DNA of 64,000 nucleotides from Alteromonas mediterranea DE (lineage in GTDB: Bacteria > Pseudomonadota > Gammaproteobacteria > Enterobacterales > Alteromonadaceae), in contig NC_011138.3 in the NCBI RefSeq assembly GCF_000020585.3, positions 3,801,293 through 3,865,292 of the forward strand, given 5' to 3'. The notes under the pieces are model-generated. The model was not told the origin of the DNA and made no database searches. It saw only the letters and a list, made by a program, of their open reading frames with translations. Both the position numbers and the translations under genes were made by a program. Within the stretch, counting starts at the first letter, position 1; each line of letters begins with the position of its first letter. Positions 30,066-39,071 of the stretch are shown piece after piece.

Positions 30066-30450
30066 GTGTGTGTTTCCCTTTTTGTTTAAAATTCTTTTTT
30101 ACTCGGCCTAGTGTAGTGCAAAAAGTTCTACATAAAACCAATGACTATCACTGAACCCGACAAATTGTCGTAAAGGTTCGTGTCAAATTTATTACAATTT
30201 TACATTTTTATTTAACAGCAATCGCCCGAGGCTAGTGAGTTTGCAAAAAATTACCTGACCACATGGTCAAGTTAATTTACTTGTTATTATTATTGTCAAT
30301 TTGCGACGAATAGCTGAATCTATTCTTGCCACATATGCGACTAATAAACAGCGTTTAATAAAAATCAGGTTTACCTATAAAAATTAGCCATTTTTCATAT
30401 AGTTAACACCTTAAAATAAATTTACCTATTGCAATAAATAACCTTAACTG
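30066..30450. promoter_or_regulatory. Divergent receptor/binding-protein promoter region with TGACCA-CA-TGGTCA palindrome
   Basis: 385 bp, very AT-rich. The one strong symmetric element is TGACCACATGGTCA (30256-30269): perfect six-base arms with two bases between, 191 bp from the receptor start and 182 bp from the binding-protein start. With its flanks it fits the RutR-type consensus TTGACCAnnTGGTCAA at all defined positions but the first. GACAAATTGTC (30149-30159) is a second, shorter palindrome nearer to the receptor. Confidence 0.55.
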
Positions 30451-31344
30451 ATGAAATCACTTTATAAATCGTTAATTCATTTGGTCGTTTTTTTGACGAA
30501 TTTCAGAATTGTTGCTTCCGGAAAATGGATAATTTTTATGTTAGCCGCCATCTTGTGCGGTTCGATAAACTATTTTCAAAATTCCGTTTCTTATAGTGAC
30601 ATCGCCCCTCAAACTGGTCAATATTTAACCTGCAAAACCGAACTTGTAGGAAATATTGACGTTTTTTCAGTCTATGTTACCGATGGACGCATTGCCGAAA
30701 TGGCAAGGCAACGGTTGTGTAATGATGAAACGATAAAACGGCAATACGGTGAAGTGAAAGTAACCATCGGCCAGAGTGATTATGATACGTTCCGATACAT
30801 TAACCATGGCGTCGTCGATTTAGCGCTCGTTAAAAGTAATGTGGTAAACGCCTTCGGCGCAGACCAAATATATGGTTTAACTAAAATTGCTTCCCACCCA
30901 GATTACTCTGCGTTCTTTATAGCGTTAAGAGAGCGCCCTCAGTTATCCAAAGAATACCTATTGGGAAAGCGAATTGGGTTACTTGACTACCCTAGCAGTC
31001 GATCAGGACACATTGTTCCTAAAACAGTTTTGCAGAACTTGGGGTTAAGCGATAACAATGTAAATATCGTCTACTACAGTTCGCACCAAGAGTTAAGGCG
31101 GGCCCTGCTTGCGGGTGAGATTGATATTATTTCTTCGTATTGGGCACAAGAAGACAAAGATAGCTTTTCTAGAAACTATGCCACTCCCCTTCAAGAGAGC
31201 GTAAGCGGTATGCAGTGGTTCTTAAAAATGCAAACTCAGAACACCGACTTATTCTGCGCGATGCAAAGCGTTGTACACGAAATAGCCATGGCCCATCCTC
31301 GCCCCTATTACAAAACTATTACATTGGAAGAGGGGTGTAATTAA
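30451..31344 (+). CDS. Membrane-anchored PhnD-like periplasmic binding protein
   Basis: 297 residues. An uncleaved-looking membrane segment (about 25-45, IIFMLAAILCGSINYF) follows a basic N-terminus, then a solute-binding fold of the phosphate/phosphonate-binding (PhnD/SsuA-like) kind: IGQSDYDTFRYINHGVVDLA, GKRIGLLDYPSSRSGHIVP, KTVLQNLGLS, YYSSHQELRRALLAGEIDII. No ABC permease or ATPase is nearby, so transport is unlikely. The stop overlaps the start of the next gene (TAATG), pointing to a sensing pair. The ligand is unknown. Three cysteines (TGQYLTCKTEL, ARQRLCND, DLFCAMQS) lie in the exported part. Confidence 0.7.
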   Translation: MKSLYKSLIHLVVFLTNFRIVASGKWIIFMLAAILCGSINYFQNSVSYSDIAPQTGQYLTCKTELVGNIDVFSVYVTDGRIAEMARQRLCNDETIKRQYGEVKVTIGQSDYDTFRYINHGVVDLALVKSNVVNAFGADQIYGLTKIASHPDYSAFFIALRERPQLSKEYLLGKRIGLLDYPSSRSGHIVPKTVLQNLGLSDNNVNIVYYSSHQELRRALLAGEIDIISSYWAQEDKDSFSRNYATPLQESVSGMQWFLKMQTQNTDLFCAMQSVVHEIAMAHPRPYYKTITLEEGCN

Positions 31345-32297
31345 TGGGTAATAAACAGCTTCACTTTAAGTCCAAGCCATTTATCGCATTAAATTTGGTT
31401 GTTCTAATAGCACTTCTCCAATGCATTGCGCTGACAGCTCAGCTATTGTCTTATCAAGCTTCCATTCATCGAGCGCTAGACAAGGTAGAGCGCAGAATTA
31501 GTCTAGACAGTGCGTTTTTAGATGTAGGAAATAACACGTTAAATACGCCGGTTAATCAATTTGCAATCTTTCGCTATCTTGGCAGATTAAACGCTACACT
31601 CAAAGATGAAGGATACCCTGTCCTCGTAAGAGAGATACAAGGGGTGGTTACAACGAAAGAAGACTTTAGCCAGTATCCAAAACTTGTCACCACAAGCTTT
31701 AAAAACGCCGAGCAAGAAATCACGGTAGAAATGCGAGGCAAAAGCCTTTTAAGTGCACTATCGTTCAGTTGGGCTGCACTAGCATTATCAATGCTTCTTA
31801 CCCCTTTCTTCGCGGTATCAAACCTAACTAAAAAGCGTCGCGCAATAGTAGAAGAGATAATTCCACCTACGCCTAAATTAGTCATCAACCTCAAAGAAAA
31901 GACAATTTCCAATGGTATCGATGACAAAGCCGTTACACTACAAAATAAACCGTTATGCTTTTACACCGCACTGGTTAAATATTGCATCGAGCACCCTGGC
32001 GAGCCGCTTCCCCCCCATAAAGACGTGCCAACTGAATTGCTCGCCTTAGCGAATAAAAGCTTCGGTCGACTGATAGAACTGGGCCATACCAAGCGTAAAC
32101 GCCCAGATTTCAACGCGAACCTTGATAAAACGCTCAGTGAAGTACGCGCGGCGCTTGATGAGGTGTTCGTTGGCTATTCTGAAGAAAAAGAAACGTATTA
32201 CCCACCTAGGGCACAGGGCGAAGGGTCGCGTTCGAAACAACACTCTTACGCGTTACCATCTATAAGAGAAGAGGATATTGAAATTATTGGAAATTAA
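31344..32297 (+). CDS. Two-TM protein with periplasmic domain and winged-helix-like cytoplasmic tail
   Basis: 317 residues. TM1 at about 14-34 (IALNLVVLIALLQCIALTA), an exported domain of about 105 residues, TM2 at about 140-162 (SFSWAALALSMLLTPFFAVS), and a cytoplasmic tail of about 155 residues. The tail, from LVINLKEKTISNG through KPLCFYTALVKYCIEHPGE, reads like an OmpR/CadC-type winged helix with a strand-rich start and PHKDVPTELLALANKSFGR as a possible recognition region, but I cannot assign a family. Its start overlaps the binding-protein stop by one base. I infer a transmembrane regulator that reads the neighbouring binding protein; targets could include the divergent TonB receptor. 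Confidence 0.5.
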   Translation: MGNKQLHFKSKPFIALNLVVLIALLQCIALTAQLLSYQASIHRALDKVERRISLDSAFLDVGNNTLNTPVNQFAIFRYLGRLNATLKDEGYPVLVREIQGVVTTKEDFSQYPKLVTTSFKNAEQEITVEMRGKSLLSALSFSWAALALSMLLTPFFAVSNLTKKRRAIVEEIIPPTPKLVINLKEKTISNGIDDKAVTLQNKPLCFYTALVKYCIEHPGEPLPPHKDVPTELLALANKSFGRLIELGHTKRKRPDFNANLDKTLSEVRAALDEVFVGYSEEKETYYPPRAQGEGSRSKQHSYALPSIREEDIEIIGN

Positions 32298-32305
32298 CTA
32301 AAAAC

Positions 32306-32319
32306 TGACCACTTGGAGA
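32306..32319. promoter_or_regulatory. Possible degenerate TGACCAnnTGGTCA site upstream of udk
   Basis: TGACCACTTGGAGA agrees with the perfect palindrome at 30256-30269 in 11 of 14 bases; the right arm has decayed. It lies nine bases after the preceding stop and 167 bp before the udk start. Confidence 0.3.
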
Positions 32320-32485
32320 ACTTTTTGTTATTTTTTGCTAATTAAGTAAACAGCCTGCAATACCTTGAAAATACGATAAAGTTCTAGCAAAGACCGATCC
32401 AAAATCTGATAACTTGCGAATATGGCATTGATTCGCGAGGCCTAAACGCGTATCTTTGCACCAACAAAACCAGCTTTATAGTACT

Positions 32486-33109
32486 ATGCAATCGCCACTT
32501 ATTATTGCCATTTCTGGGGCTTCGGGCTCTGGGAAGTCTCTTTTTACAAAAAATTTGTTCAACGGCTTCAGTGCCCAAGGACGTCCCGTTCAAGTGCTGC
32601 GCGAAGATCACTACTATCGTGCGCAAGATCATCTTCCCATGGAGCAGCGTGAGAAGAACAATTATGATCACCCCAACGCCTTTGAACATGAGCTTTTAAA
32701 AGCGCACTTACAAGCATTGCGTGACGGTCAACCTATCGACTACCCACATTATTGCTATAAAACGCACACACGTTTACCTGAAACGGAGCGTTTAAACCCC
32801 GCACCGGTAATAATACTTGAAGGTATCATGTTGCTAGCCCGTACCGACTTACTACCCTTGTACGACGTTAAAATTTTCATCGATACCCCACTAGATATTT
32901 GTTTAATGCGCAGAATGATGCGTGACCTTAAAGAACGTGGTCGCAGTATTGAATCTGTGGCAAAACAGTACGAAGAGACTGTTAAGCCAATGTATCATCA
33001 ATTTATCGAACCTAGCCGCTTCACTGCCGACGTAGTAGTGACGCAAGGTGGCAAAAACCAAATTGCATTAGATGTGATTAAATCACACATTCAGCAAGCG
33101 CTTCTTTAA
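32486..33109 (+). CDS. udk: Uridine kinase
   Basis: 207 residues. P-loop IIAISGASGSGKSLFTK; substrate region VLREDHYYRAQDHLP and NYDHPNAFEHELL; VIILEGIMLL; lid-type Arg segments in DICLMRRMMRDLKERGRS. It phosphorylates uridine/cytidine to UMP/CMP for salvage. The start is set at ATG 32486 (MQSPLIIAISG), which aligns with the family; a TTG ten codons earlier is also open. The ribosome site is weak. It is followed 12 bases later by nupC, so uptake and phosphorylation of nucleosides are encoded together. Confidence 0.93.
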   Translation: MQSPLIIAISGASGSGKSLFTKNLFNGFSAQGRPVQVLREDHYYRAQDHLPMEQREKNNYDHPNAFEHELLKAHLQALRDGQPIDYPHYCYKTHTRLPETERLNPAPVIILEGIMLLARTDLLPLYDVKIFIDTPLDICLMRRMMRDLKERGRSIESVAKQYEETVKPMYHQFIEPSRFTADVVVTQGGKNQIALDVIKSHIQQALL

Positions 33110-33121
33110 GGGAACATTACT

Positions 33122-34333
33122 ATGGTAAGTTTACTGGGCATAGCCGTCCTTCTGGGTATTGCTTTCGCGTTATCCTCCGCAAAACGCAGTATTAATCTGC
33201 GCACTGTAGGCGGCGCATTTGCTATTCAAGCATCGGTTGGCGCCTTTGTCCTGTACTCGGAACCTGGTAAAGAAGTCTTGTTAAGCGCGACAAAATTTGT
33301 CGCCAATATTATTGCCTACAGCCAAGAAGGGATTAATTTTCTATTTGGCCCTATTGGCGACAAATCGATAGCGTTTATTTTCGCCTTTAACGTGCTTCCT
33401 GTTATCGTGTTTTTCTCAGCCCTAATTGCGGTCTTATACCACCTTAAGGTAATGGGCATTGTTATTAAGGTGATTGGTGGCTTTCTACAAAAAGCGCTAG
33501 GCACAAGTCGTCCTGAGTCTATGTCGTCAGCGGCCAATATTTTTGTCGGCCAAACTGAGGCGCCGTTAGTCGTTCGCCCATTCATCCCACACATGACCCG
33601 TTCTGAGCTTTTCGCCATTATGGTGGGGGGCCTTGCTTCCATTGCAGGCTCTGTAATGGCAGGTTACGCCGGCATGGGTGTAGAGCTTAAATATTTACTT
33701 GCAGCCAGCTTTATGGCGGCACCGGGTGGCTTATTGATGGCAAAGATCATTTTGCCTGAAACAACCAAACCCAACGAAGATTTACATGACGTAGACGCGG
33801 AAGATACCGGCTACGCCAATGTATTTGATGCAGCCGCCAGCGGCGCCGCATCAGGCATGCAGCTTGCGTTAAACGTAGGTGCAATGCTACTTGCTTTTAT
33901 AGCACTTATTGCCATGTTCAACGGTCTTATAGGCTGGACAGCAGGGTTATTTGGCTATGAAAACGTAACGTTTGAAGGGATCCTGGGTTATGTGCTTCAA
34001 CCTCTTGCATGGGCAATCGGCGTTCCATGGGAAGAAGCGCAACTTGCAGGCAGCTTTATTGGACAGAAGATGGTGGTAAACGAGTTCGTTGCCTATCTCA
34101 ACTTCTTAGAAAGCCAAGAACAGCTGTCTGAAGCATCTCAGGCCATTATCACCTTTGCACTTTGTGGTTTTGCAAACTTCTCTTCTATCGCCATTTTGAT
34201 GGGTGGAATTGGTGCTATGGCACCAACACGCAGAAAAGAAATTGCGAGACTGGGGTTAAAAGCTGTTATTGCTGCAACGTTATCAAACTTAATGAGCGCC
34301 GCGCTAGCGGGCTTTTACCTCTCTCTTGGTTAA
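33122..34333 (+). CDS. nupC: NupC-family concentrative nucleoside transporter
   Basis: 403 residues with about ten membrane segments. CNT motifs are clear: [57 protein letters not shown] and [19 protein letters not shown]. It imports nucleosides with Na+ or H+. Directly downstream of udk. After its stop lie two copies of an AGACYAnnTGGTCA palindrome. Confidence 0.94.
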   Translation: MVSLLGIAVLLGIAFALSSAKRSINLRTVGGAFAIQASVGAFVLYSEPGKEVLLSATKFVANIIAYSQEGINFLFGPIGDKSIAFIFAFNVLPVIVFFSALIAVLYHLKVMGIVIKVIGGFLQKALGTSRPESMSSAANIFVGQTEAPLVVRPFIPHMTRSELFAIMVGGLASIAGSVMAGYAGMGVELKYLLAASFMAAPGGLLMAKIILPETTKPNEDLHDVDAEDTGYANVFDAAASGAASGMQLALNVGAMLLAFIALIAMFNGLIGWTAGLFGYENVTFEGILGYVLQPLAWAIGVPWEEAQLAGSFIGQKMVVNEFVAYLNFLESQEQLSEASQAIITFALCGFANFSSIAILMGGIGAMAPTRRKEIARLGLKAVIAATLSNLMSAALAGFYLSLG

Positions 34334-34346
34334 ATTTCATTAAATT

Positions 34347-34384
34347 AGACCAGTTGGTCAAGAAAATACTAGACTAACTGGTCA
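34347..34384. promoter_or_regulatory. Two TGGTCA palindromes upstream of the broken oxygenase gene
   Basis: AGACCAGTTGGTCA (34347-34360) and AGACTAACTGGTCA (34371-34384), start-to-start 24 bases, share arms and two-base spacer with the 30256 palindrome. They lie 119-156 bp upstream of the oxygenase start and 14 bp after nupC. They are probably an operator pair for one regulator. Confidence 0.55.
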
Positions 34385-34502
34385 GGTTTATGTACATTAC
34401 GCGCAAATTCATCGCGGGGTTGATTTGTATCAATTTCTGCGACTTTTTTCTGTAGCCCGTCTACCTTTATAATGCCGCAGTCAATATATACGGGATAAAG
34501 TT

Positions 34503-35344
34503 ATGCAATTAGTTGCTGTAGATTACCAAGCGGACAACGCTCAAGAAGAATTCGTGAAGTCACTTCGCGAAACCGGGTTCGGTGTTTTAAAAAACCACCC
34601 TATCCAGCAGTCATTGGTTCAAGGTATTTACGATAATTGGCAGGCCTTCTTCGACAGTGAACAGAAGAATGATTACCTGTACAACAAAGGTAAACAAGAC
34701 GGATTTTTCCCTCAGAGTGTTTCTGAGGTAGCCAAAGGCTTTACGAAAAAAGATATTAAAGAGTATTACCATTTTTATCCGTGGGGTCAGTGCCCAGACA
34801 CACTACGCCCTCAGATTTCTCAATACTATGAGGAAGCAAATGGCTTAGCGAAAGAAGTTACTAGGCTGGATAGAAAAATACTCTCCTTCAGAAGGTGAGC
34901 GGTAAGTACAGTCAACCGCTAGGTGACATGATCAAAGACTCAGATCAAACCTTGCTACGTATACTGCACTACCCACCACTTAAAGGTGATGAAGAAGTTG
35001 ACGCAATCCGCGCTGCTGCACACGAAGATATTAATTTAATTACTATCTTACCTGCAGCCAATGAGCCTGGACTGCAAGTACAAGCTAAAGACGGTAGTTG
35101 GTTAGAGGTTCCTTGTGACTTCGGGAATTTGATTGTGAATATCGGCGATATGCTTCAAGAAGCATCAGGCGGATATTTCCCATCAACTACACACAGGGTA
35201 GTAAACCCGGACGGTGCAGACATGACGAAATCTCGTATCTCGTTACCACTGTTCTTACACCCTAGACCAGATGTTGTTCTTTCAGAACGTCATACTGCAG
35301 GGTCATACCTGCAAGAGCGCCTTCGTGAGCTGGGCGTTATATAA
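34503..35344 (+). pseudogene. 2OG-Fe(II) / isopenicillin-N-synthase-like oxygenase, two frameshifts
   Basis: An otherwise well-conserved oxygenase of about 280 codons. Frame 1 runs MQLVAVDYQADNAQEEF to NGLAKE at 34856; one extra base (G34857) then shifts to a frame reading LLGWIEKYSPSE (34858-34893); a second extra base (G34894) shifts again to SGKYSQPLGDMIKDS, open to the stop at 35344. The family motifs remain downstream: AHEDINLITIL (His-x-Asp), PSTTHRVVNP (distal His) and SRISLPLFL (2OG Arg). Removing both G residues restores a continuous reading. Either a recent double lesion or sequencing error; substrate unknown. Confidence 0.85.
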
Positions 35345-35373
35345 ATTAAGTTCCTTTTGTAGTGTTATTCTTT

Positions 35374-35400
35374 GCCGCAGCTAGTCTGCGGCTTTTTTTT
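35374..35400 (+). terminator. Terminator after the oxygenase gene
   Basis: GCCGCAG (35374-35380), loop CTAGT, CTGCGGC (35386-35392), then eight T. Strong Rho-independent terminator on the plus strand, ending 10 bp before the convergent TPR gene. Confidence 0.92.
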
Positions 35401-35409
35401 GCCCTCGCA

Positions 35410-36567
35410 TTAGCGACTAGCCAACGACGCTAATTTAGACGAATAACGCTGTTTTTCTTGCTCGTTCGGAGAATGCTTAACTGCGTGCTTAAGATAACGC
35501 GTTGCTTTACTCACATCACCTAGCTCATGAAATGCTTTTGCCATTCCAAACAATAGTTCATGACGTGCGTTATCAAGCCTAAGCCCTCGCTCGTAATGGG
35601 TTATTGCCACATCGGCTTTTCCAGCCTCGAAGGCCTGCTCACCTAAGATATAGTGATAAAACGGGTTATTTTTACGTTTAGCCTCTACCATTTGAGTTAT
35701 CTTTAGGGCCGCATCATCTTTATTTTGATAGGTATAAAGAATCGATAAGTTTTCCCAAGCCGTTAAGTTTTCATCGTCCAGTGCTAACGCATGCTTGTAG
35801 GCCAACTCAGCTTGCTCGTACTCATCAACCATTCGGTACAAAACGCCCAAATTTACCCAGGTCTGCTGTAACGCAGGGGAGATTTTGGCTGCGGCTCTAA
35901 AATAGCTGTAGGCTCGGGTATAACTGTTCGCCACTAAAGCGTCAGCGCCCTTATTGTTGTAAAACATAGCTATAACCTTGTCTCTCGATACTGCCTTTCT
36001 TGGGAAGTAATTGCGTAACATTTGAGGGTCGAAATCTACATCTGCCCACGTTCCGCCAACCGAGGCTACAGGGCTTTCATTAGGTAGTGAAATACGCAAA
36101 TTAATATGCCCGTTAAGCAAGCTAAATCCTTCACGGCGAGTCCAATACTCTGGGATATCTACTTCATAAAAAGTGGCGGTAAGCCCAACGTGTTCAGCTA
36201 ACGCCAGAGTCATAATAGACAATGAAAGGCAATTGGCAGCGCGGTTATTAAACGTGGTATTTGCTGTAGTATTGGCACTGTTTCGATAAAGCATCCCGCG
36301 GTCAGAATGATCGAAAATGGCCTTTACTAACCCTTTCACATTTTTTTGTAAAATGCTTTTTTCATGCACGGCTTTTTCTGCAAATTGCTGTGCGTCTTCA
36401 TCTAAGTAAAAAATCTCTTCGGGCGGCTCGACGGGAAACAAACTAAAAGAGGGAAAGAGGCTATCGTTTAATAATATTGGTGTAGCATCTGCCTGATTGT
36501 TATTAGTAGACGTGCACCCACCAACTACAAAACAAAACAGTATTGTTACAAGAATTCGAGCATTCAT
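35410..36567 (-). CDS. TPR lipoprotein with transglutaminase-like N-terminal domain
   Basis: 385 residues. Lipoprotein signal with lipobox VGGC. Residues about 75-175 look like a transglutaminase-like fold: RAANCLSLSIMTLALAEHVG (possible catalytic Cys) and LNGHINLRI (His). Then about five TPR units (225-375), including ALQQTWVNLGVLYRMVDEYE, LTAWENLSILYTYQNKDDAA and LLFGMAKAFHELGDVSKATR. Probably an outer-membrane-anchored assembly or peptide-handling protein; enzyme activity is not certain. I start at ATG 36567 because AAGG lies eight bases upstream; a GTG three codons earlier overlaps that site. Confidence 0.75.
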   Translation of the reverse strand: MNARILVTILFCFVVGGCTSTNNNQADATPILLNDSLFPSFSLFPVEPPEEIFYLDEDAQQFAEKAVHEKSILQKNVKGLVKAIFDHSDRGMLYRNSANTTANTTFNNRAANCLSLSIMTLALAEHVGLTATFYEVDIPEYWTRREGFSLLNGHINLRISLPNESPVASVGGTWADVDFDPQMLRNYFPRKAVSRDKVIAMFYNNKGADALVANSYTRAYSYFRAAAKISPALQQTWVNLGVLYRMVDEYEQAELAYKHALALDDENLTAWENLSILYTYQNKDDAALKITQMVEAKRKNNPFYHYILGEQAFEAGKADVAITHYERGLRLDNARHELLFGMAKAFHELGDVSKATRYLKHAVKHSPNEQEKQRYSSKLASLASR

Positions 36568-36848
36568 AATAGGCACCTTTTTATTTACTCGATAGCCTAA
36601 ATTATAGCACTCGCAACAAATTTCACATTTTATTTACAACCCCAAATGTTAGCCCCTCACCGCAAAAGAACGTATTTGTTGGCTTTTAAAACCGCGTAAA
36701 CAAGTCGAAGCGCTGAAAATTTGGTGCTTCGCTTCATCTTTTATTGCGAACTCTTCTAATGCGCGTGGCGTAGGTATTAACGCTAACTTTTTTGAGCATT
36801 AATGTGCTCGCATTTCAAAAATATCAAATCTGCTGAAAAGGAGTTCGT

Positions 36849-37268
36849 ATGTTCGCTGTCTATACCTATAGCATTGCCGGCCTGTTACTGATTATTTTTA
36901 CTGTGTTTGTTCAAAACATCGTGGCCGCCATTGCACACAGAAGACAATCCCAGTATATCCCGGGTAAAGTTAGTGATGAGTTAAGTCATGATAGTTTTGT
37001 ATTTAGAAGCCACCGAACCTTTCATAATTCGTTAGAGAACGTACACCAATTTACGCTTCCTGCCATTCTATGCATGTTTTTAGGCGCACCAACAACGCTA
37101 TTAGCGTTACTAATATGGATATATGCATTATGCCGAATAATGCATATGGGGCTATACTACGCAATAGCTACGGAAAAAAACCCTAGCCCCAGAAGCTATT
37201 TCTACATGATTGGCGTGCTTTGTACAGTTGGCGTGTTTGGACTTGCGATTTTCCAATTATTTATGTAG
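36849..37268 (+). CDS. MAPEG-family membrane protein
   Basis: 139 residues with four membrane segments (about 5-27, 65-88, 88-107, 118-138). RSHRTFHNSLENVHQFTLPA is the MAPEG signature around the glutathione-binding Arg/Asn/Glu residues, and ALCRIMHMGLYY follows. Related bacterial proteins are glutathione-dependent membrane enzymes or of unknown role. AAGGAG precedes the ATG. It appears monocistronic. Confidence 0.85.
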   Translation: MFAVYTYSIAGLLLIIFTVFVQNIVAAIAHRRQSQYIPGKVSDELSHDSFVFRSHRTFHNSLENVHQFTLPAILCMFLGAPTTLLALLIWIYALCRIMHMGLYYAIATEKNPSPRSYFYMIGVLCTVGVFGLAIFQLFM

Positions 37269-37293
37269 GAACGCTGCAACTATGTAAATAATG

Positions 37294-37309
37294 TGAACCA
37301 AATGGTTCA
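37294..37309. promoter_or_regulatory. Perfect palindrome TGAACCA-AA-TGGTTCA
   Basis: Seven-base perfect arms around two bases, 25 bp after the MAPEG stop and 86 bp before the receiver-GGDEF start. It agrees with the rutA operator core (3921-3936) at 12 of 16 positions. Confidence 0.5.
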
Positions 37310-37394
37310 ATATTCAACTTATGATTAATCTACAATTGCTTCGTTGAGGAGTAATGTGTGTTATGGAAGTCATCACCCGCACTGAGGAGCGAGC

Positions 37395-38384
37395 GTGTAT
37401 ATTGAGCAAGTTGGCGAGCGTACTTTAAAAGATTGTAAAGTGCTTATCGTTGACGACCAAGCCAGCAGCAGACTTGTACTGGAAACATTACTTGAGGACA
37501 CGGTTCCCTGTACTTCTGTGAGTTCAGGACAGGAGGCTATTGAGTACTGTAAGTTTCACACGCCTGATTTAATCTTAATGGACGTGTCAATGCCTGAACT
37601 CGATGGGCATCAAACCACCGCGCTTCTAAGGAGTAAGCCTTTATGCGCTCACATCCCTATCATTTTTGTTACTTCATCGAGTACCGATGAAGAAGAGACT
37701 CGGTGCTGGGACTCTGGATGCGTTGATTTTGTGGTGAAACCTGTAAATGCATGTACTCTACGGAACCGAGTGAAATCACATATTAATCATAAGCTGAGGA
37801 ACGACCTGCTCGAAAAGCTCATTTATGTAGACAAACTAACTGGTGCGTACAATCGGCACTACCTTGATGACTACCTTCCTCGGCTAGTAAAAGATGAGCT
37901 TCGAACCTCTACTCCCCTTGCCTTAGTCATATTCGACATCGATCATTTCAAACTCTTTAATGATATGTATGGCCATTTAGACGGCGATAGTTGTTTATGG
38001 AAGGTCAGCAAGACCATTAATGATGCGCTGCTACGCCCCATGGATAAGCTGGTAAGAATTGGCGGCGAAGAGTTTCTGGTCATATTGCCTAACACTGATG
38101 TGGAAGGGGCAACAGCAGTGACCGAGCGTCTGCTGAAAACTGTTTACGATTTAAATATTCCACACTCTGCATCTGGATACGGGCGCATTACACTAAGCGC
38201 AGGGCTCGCCATTAAACATGATGATGCTAGCAAAACAATCGACCATGTCATGCTGGAAGCCGATAAGAATTTATATGCGGCAAAAACATCTGGAAGAAAC
38301 CAATTGAAAGCGCCTTCGGTAGTGATAAAAAGCATTTCTGAAAATCACCACGCCCATCTTCCAATCAAAAGTCAAAGCGAGTAG
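37395..38384 (+). CDS. Response regulator with GGDEF diguanylate cyclase domain
   Basis: 329 residues. Receiver domain about 14-132: VLIVDDQASS, phosphoacceptor in DLILMDVSMPEL, conserved Lys in FVVKPVNA. GGDEF domain about 145-310: DKLTGAYNRHYLDDYLP, FDIDHFKLFNDMYGHLDGD, active-site GGEEF, and an inhibitory-site RPMD five residues before it. So both cyclase activity and product inhibition by c-di-GMP are expected. No partner kinase is adjacent. GTG start behind GAGGAG. It ends one base from the convergent exonuclease stop. Confidence 0.93.
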   Translation: MYIEQVGERTLKDCKVLIVDDQASSRLVLETLLEDTVPCTSVSSGQEAIEYCKFHTPDLILMDVSMPELDGHQTTALLRSKPLCAHIPIIFVTSSSTDEEETRCWDSGCVDFVVKPVNACTLRNRVKSHINHKLRNDLLEKLIYVDKLTGAYNRHYLDDYLPRLVKDELRTSTPLALVIFDIDHFKLFNDMYGHLDGDSCLWKVSKTINDALLRPMDKLVRIGGEEFLVILPNTDVEGATAVTERLLKTVYDLNIPHSASGYGRITLSAGLAIKHDDASKTIDHVMLEADKNLYAAKTSGRNQLKAPSVVIKSISENHHAHLPIKSQSE

Positions 38385-38385
38385 C

Positions 38386-39066
38386 TCAGCCTAATTGATA
38401 TTGACCCACAGCCTTGGTATGAAGCAATGCCTTTAATGAGTCTTCGCCGGTAACCCCTAATTCGTTTAGTTGGGCAAAAAATAACTGTAACGTGGCTAAC
38501 GCATCGTCTAATGCATTGTGGGCGGGAAAGGCGGGTAAGTCTAAGCGCTGCCGACACACCGTAAGCGTAGCGCTATTATTAGGAAGAACCTGATGTTGTT
38601 TGTTTAACTGATATAGCGCCAGTTGTAGGGTATCAATGTAAATCACCTCTACTGTTTGTAAATTATTCTGCTTGAACGCCCGGTCAAGTGCCATTAGGTC
38701 AAGTTTAGCGTTATGAAATATCAGAATATTACGCTTTAGTAGTGGCAGTAAGTGACGCAGTGCTTCGTCAAGCTCCTCTCCTCTCTCTAATATGTCTTGC
38801 GTTAAACCATGAATGACCGGGCTTTGCCCTAAGTCGGCACGTGTATTAATTACATGATATCCGCTTGATGCAAGAGAAATTCGCATCCCCTTACCTTCCA
38901 CATAACCCAATGAGGTTATTTGTGTTTTAGACGGCTGCAGGGAGGTAAGTTCTAAATCGATAGCGGCAAATGAAGTCTTACCTACATAGCGTTCTCGAAG
39001 CTTTGCTTTAAACCTGTTTTTATCGAAAAACACTGAGGCGCACGCTTGTATAAACTGCTTTATCAT
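38386..39066 (-). CDS. DnaQ-like 3'-5' exonuclease
   Basis: 226 residues with the DEDDh exonuclease motifs: FAAIDLELTSL (Asp-x-Glu), VIHGLTQDIL, FHNAKLDLMAL (Asp) and HNALDDALATLQLF (His-x4-Asp). Resembles the epsilon-type proofreading domain but lacks a polymerase-binding tail, and usually travels with the CBS-DUF294 gene upstream, from which it is five bases away. Cytoplasmic; biological substrate unknown. Confidence 0.9.
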   Translation of the reverse strand: MIKQFIQACASVFFDKNRFKAKLRERYVGKTSFAAIDLELTSLQPSKTQITSLGYVEGKGMRISLASSGYHVINTRADLGQSPVIHGLTQDILERGEELDEALRHLLPLLKRNILIFHNAKLDLMALDRAFKQNNLQTVEVIYIDTLQLALYQLNKQHQVLPNNSATLTVCRQRLDLPAFPAHNALDDALATLQLFFAQLNELGVTGEDSLKALLHTKAVGQYQLG

Positions 39067-39071
39067 CGCAT

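Noticed and set aside
32384..32689. 101-codon minus-strand frame over the udk start
   Set aside because: Antisense to the udk P-loop region; no signature.
34895..35344. A separate 149-codon oxygenase domain gene starting at GTG 34895
   Set aside because: No ribosome site; it is the continuation of the frameshifted upstream gene and lacks its N-terminal strands.
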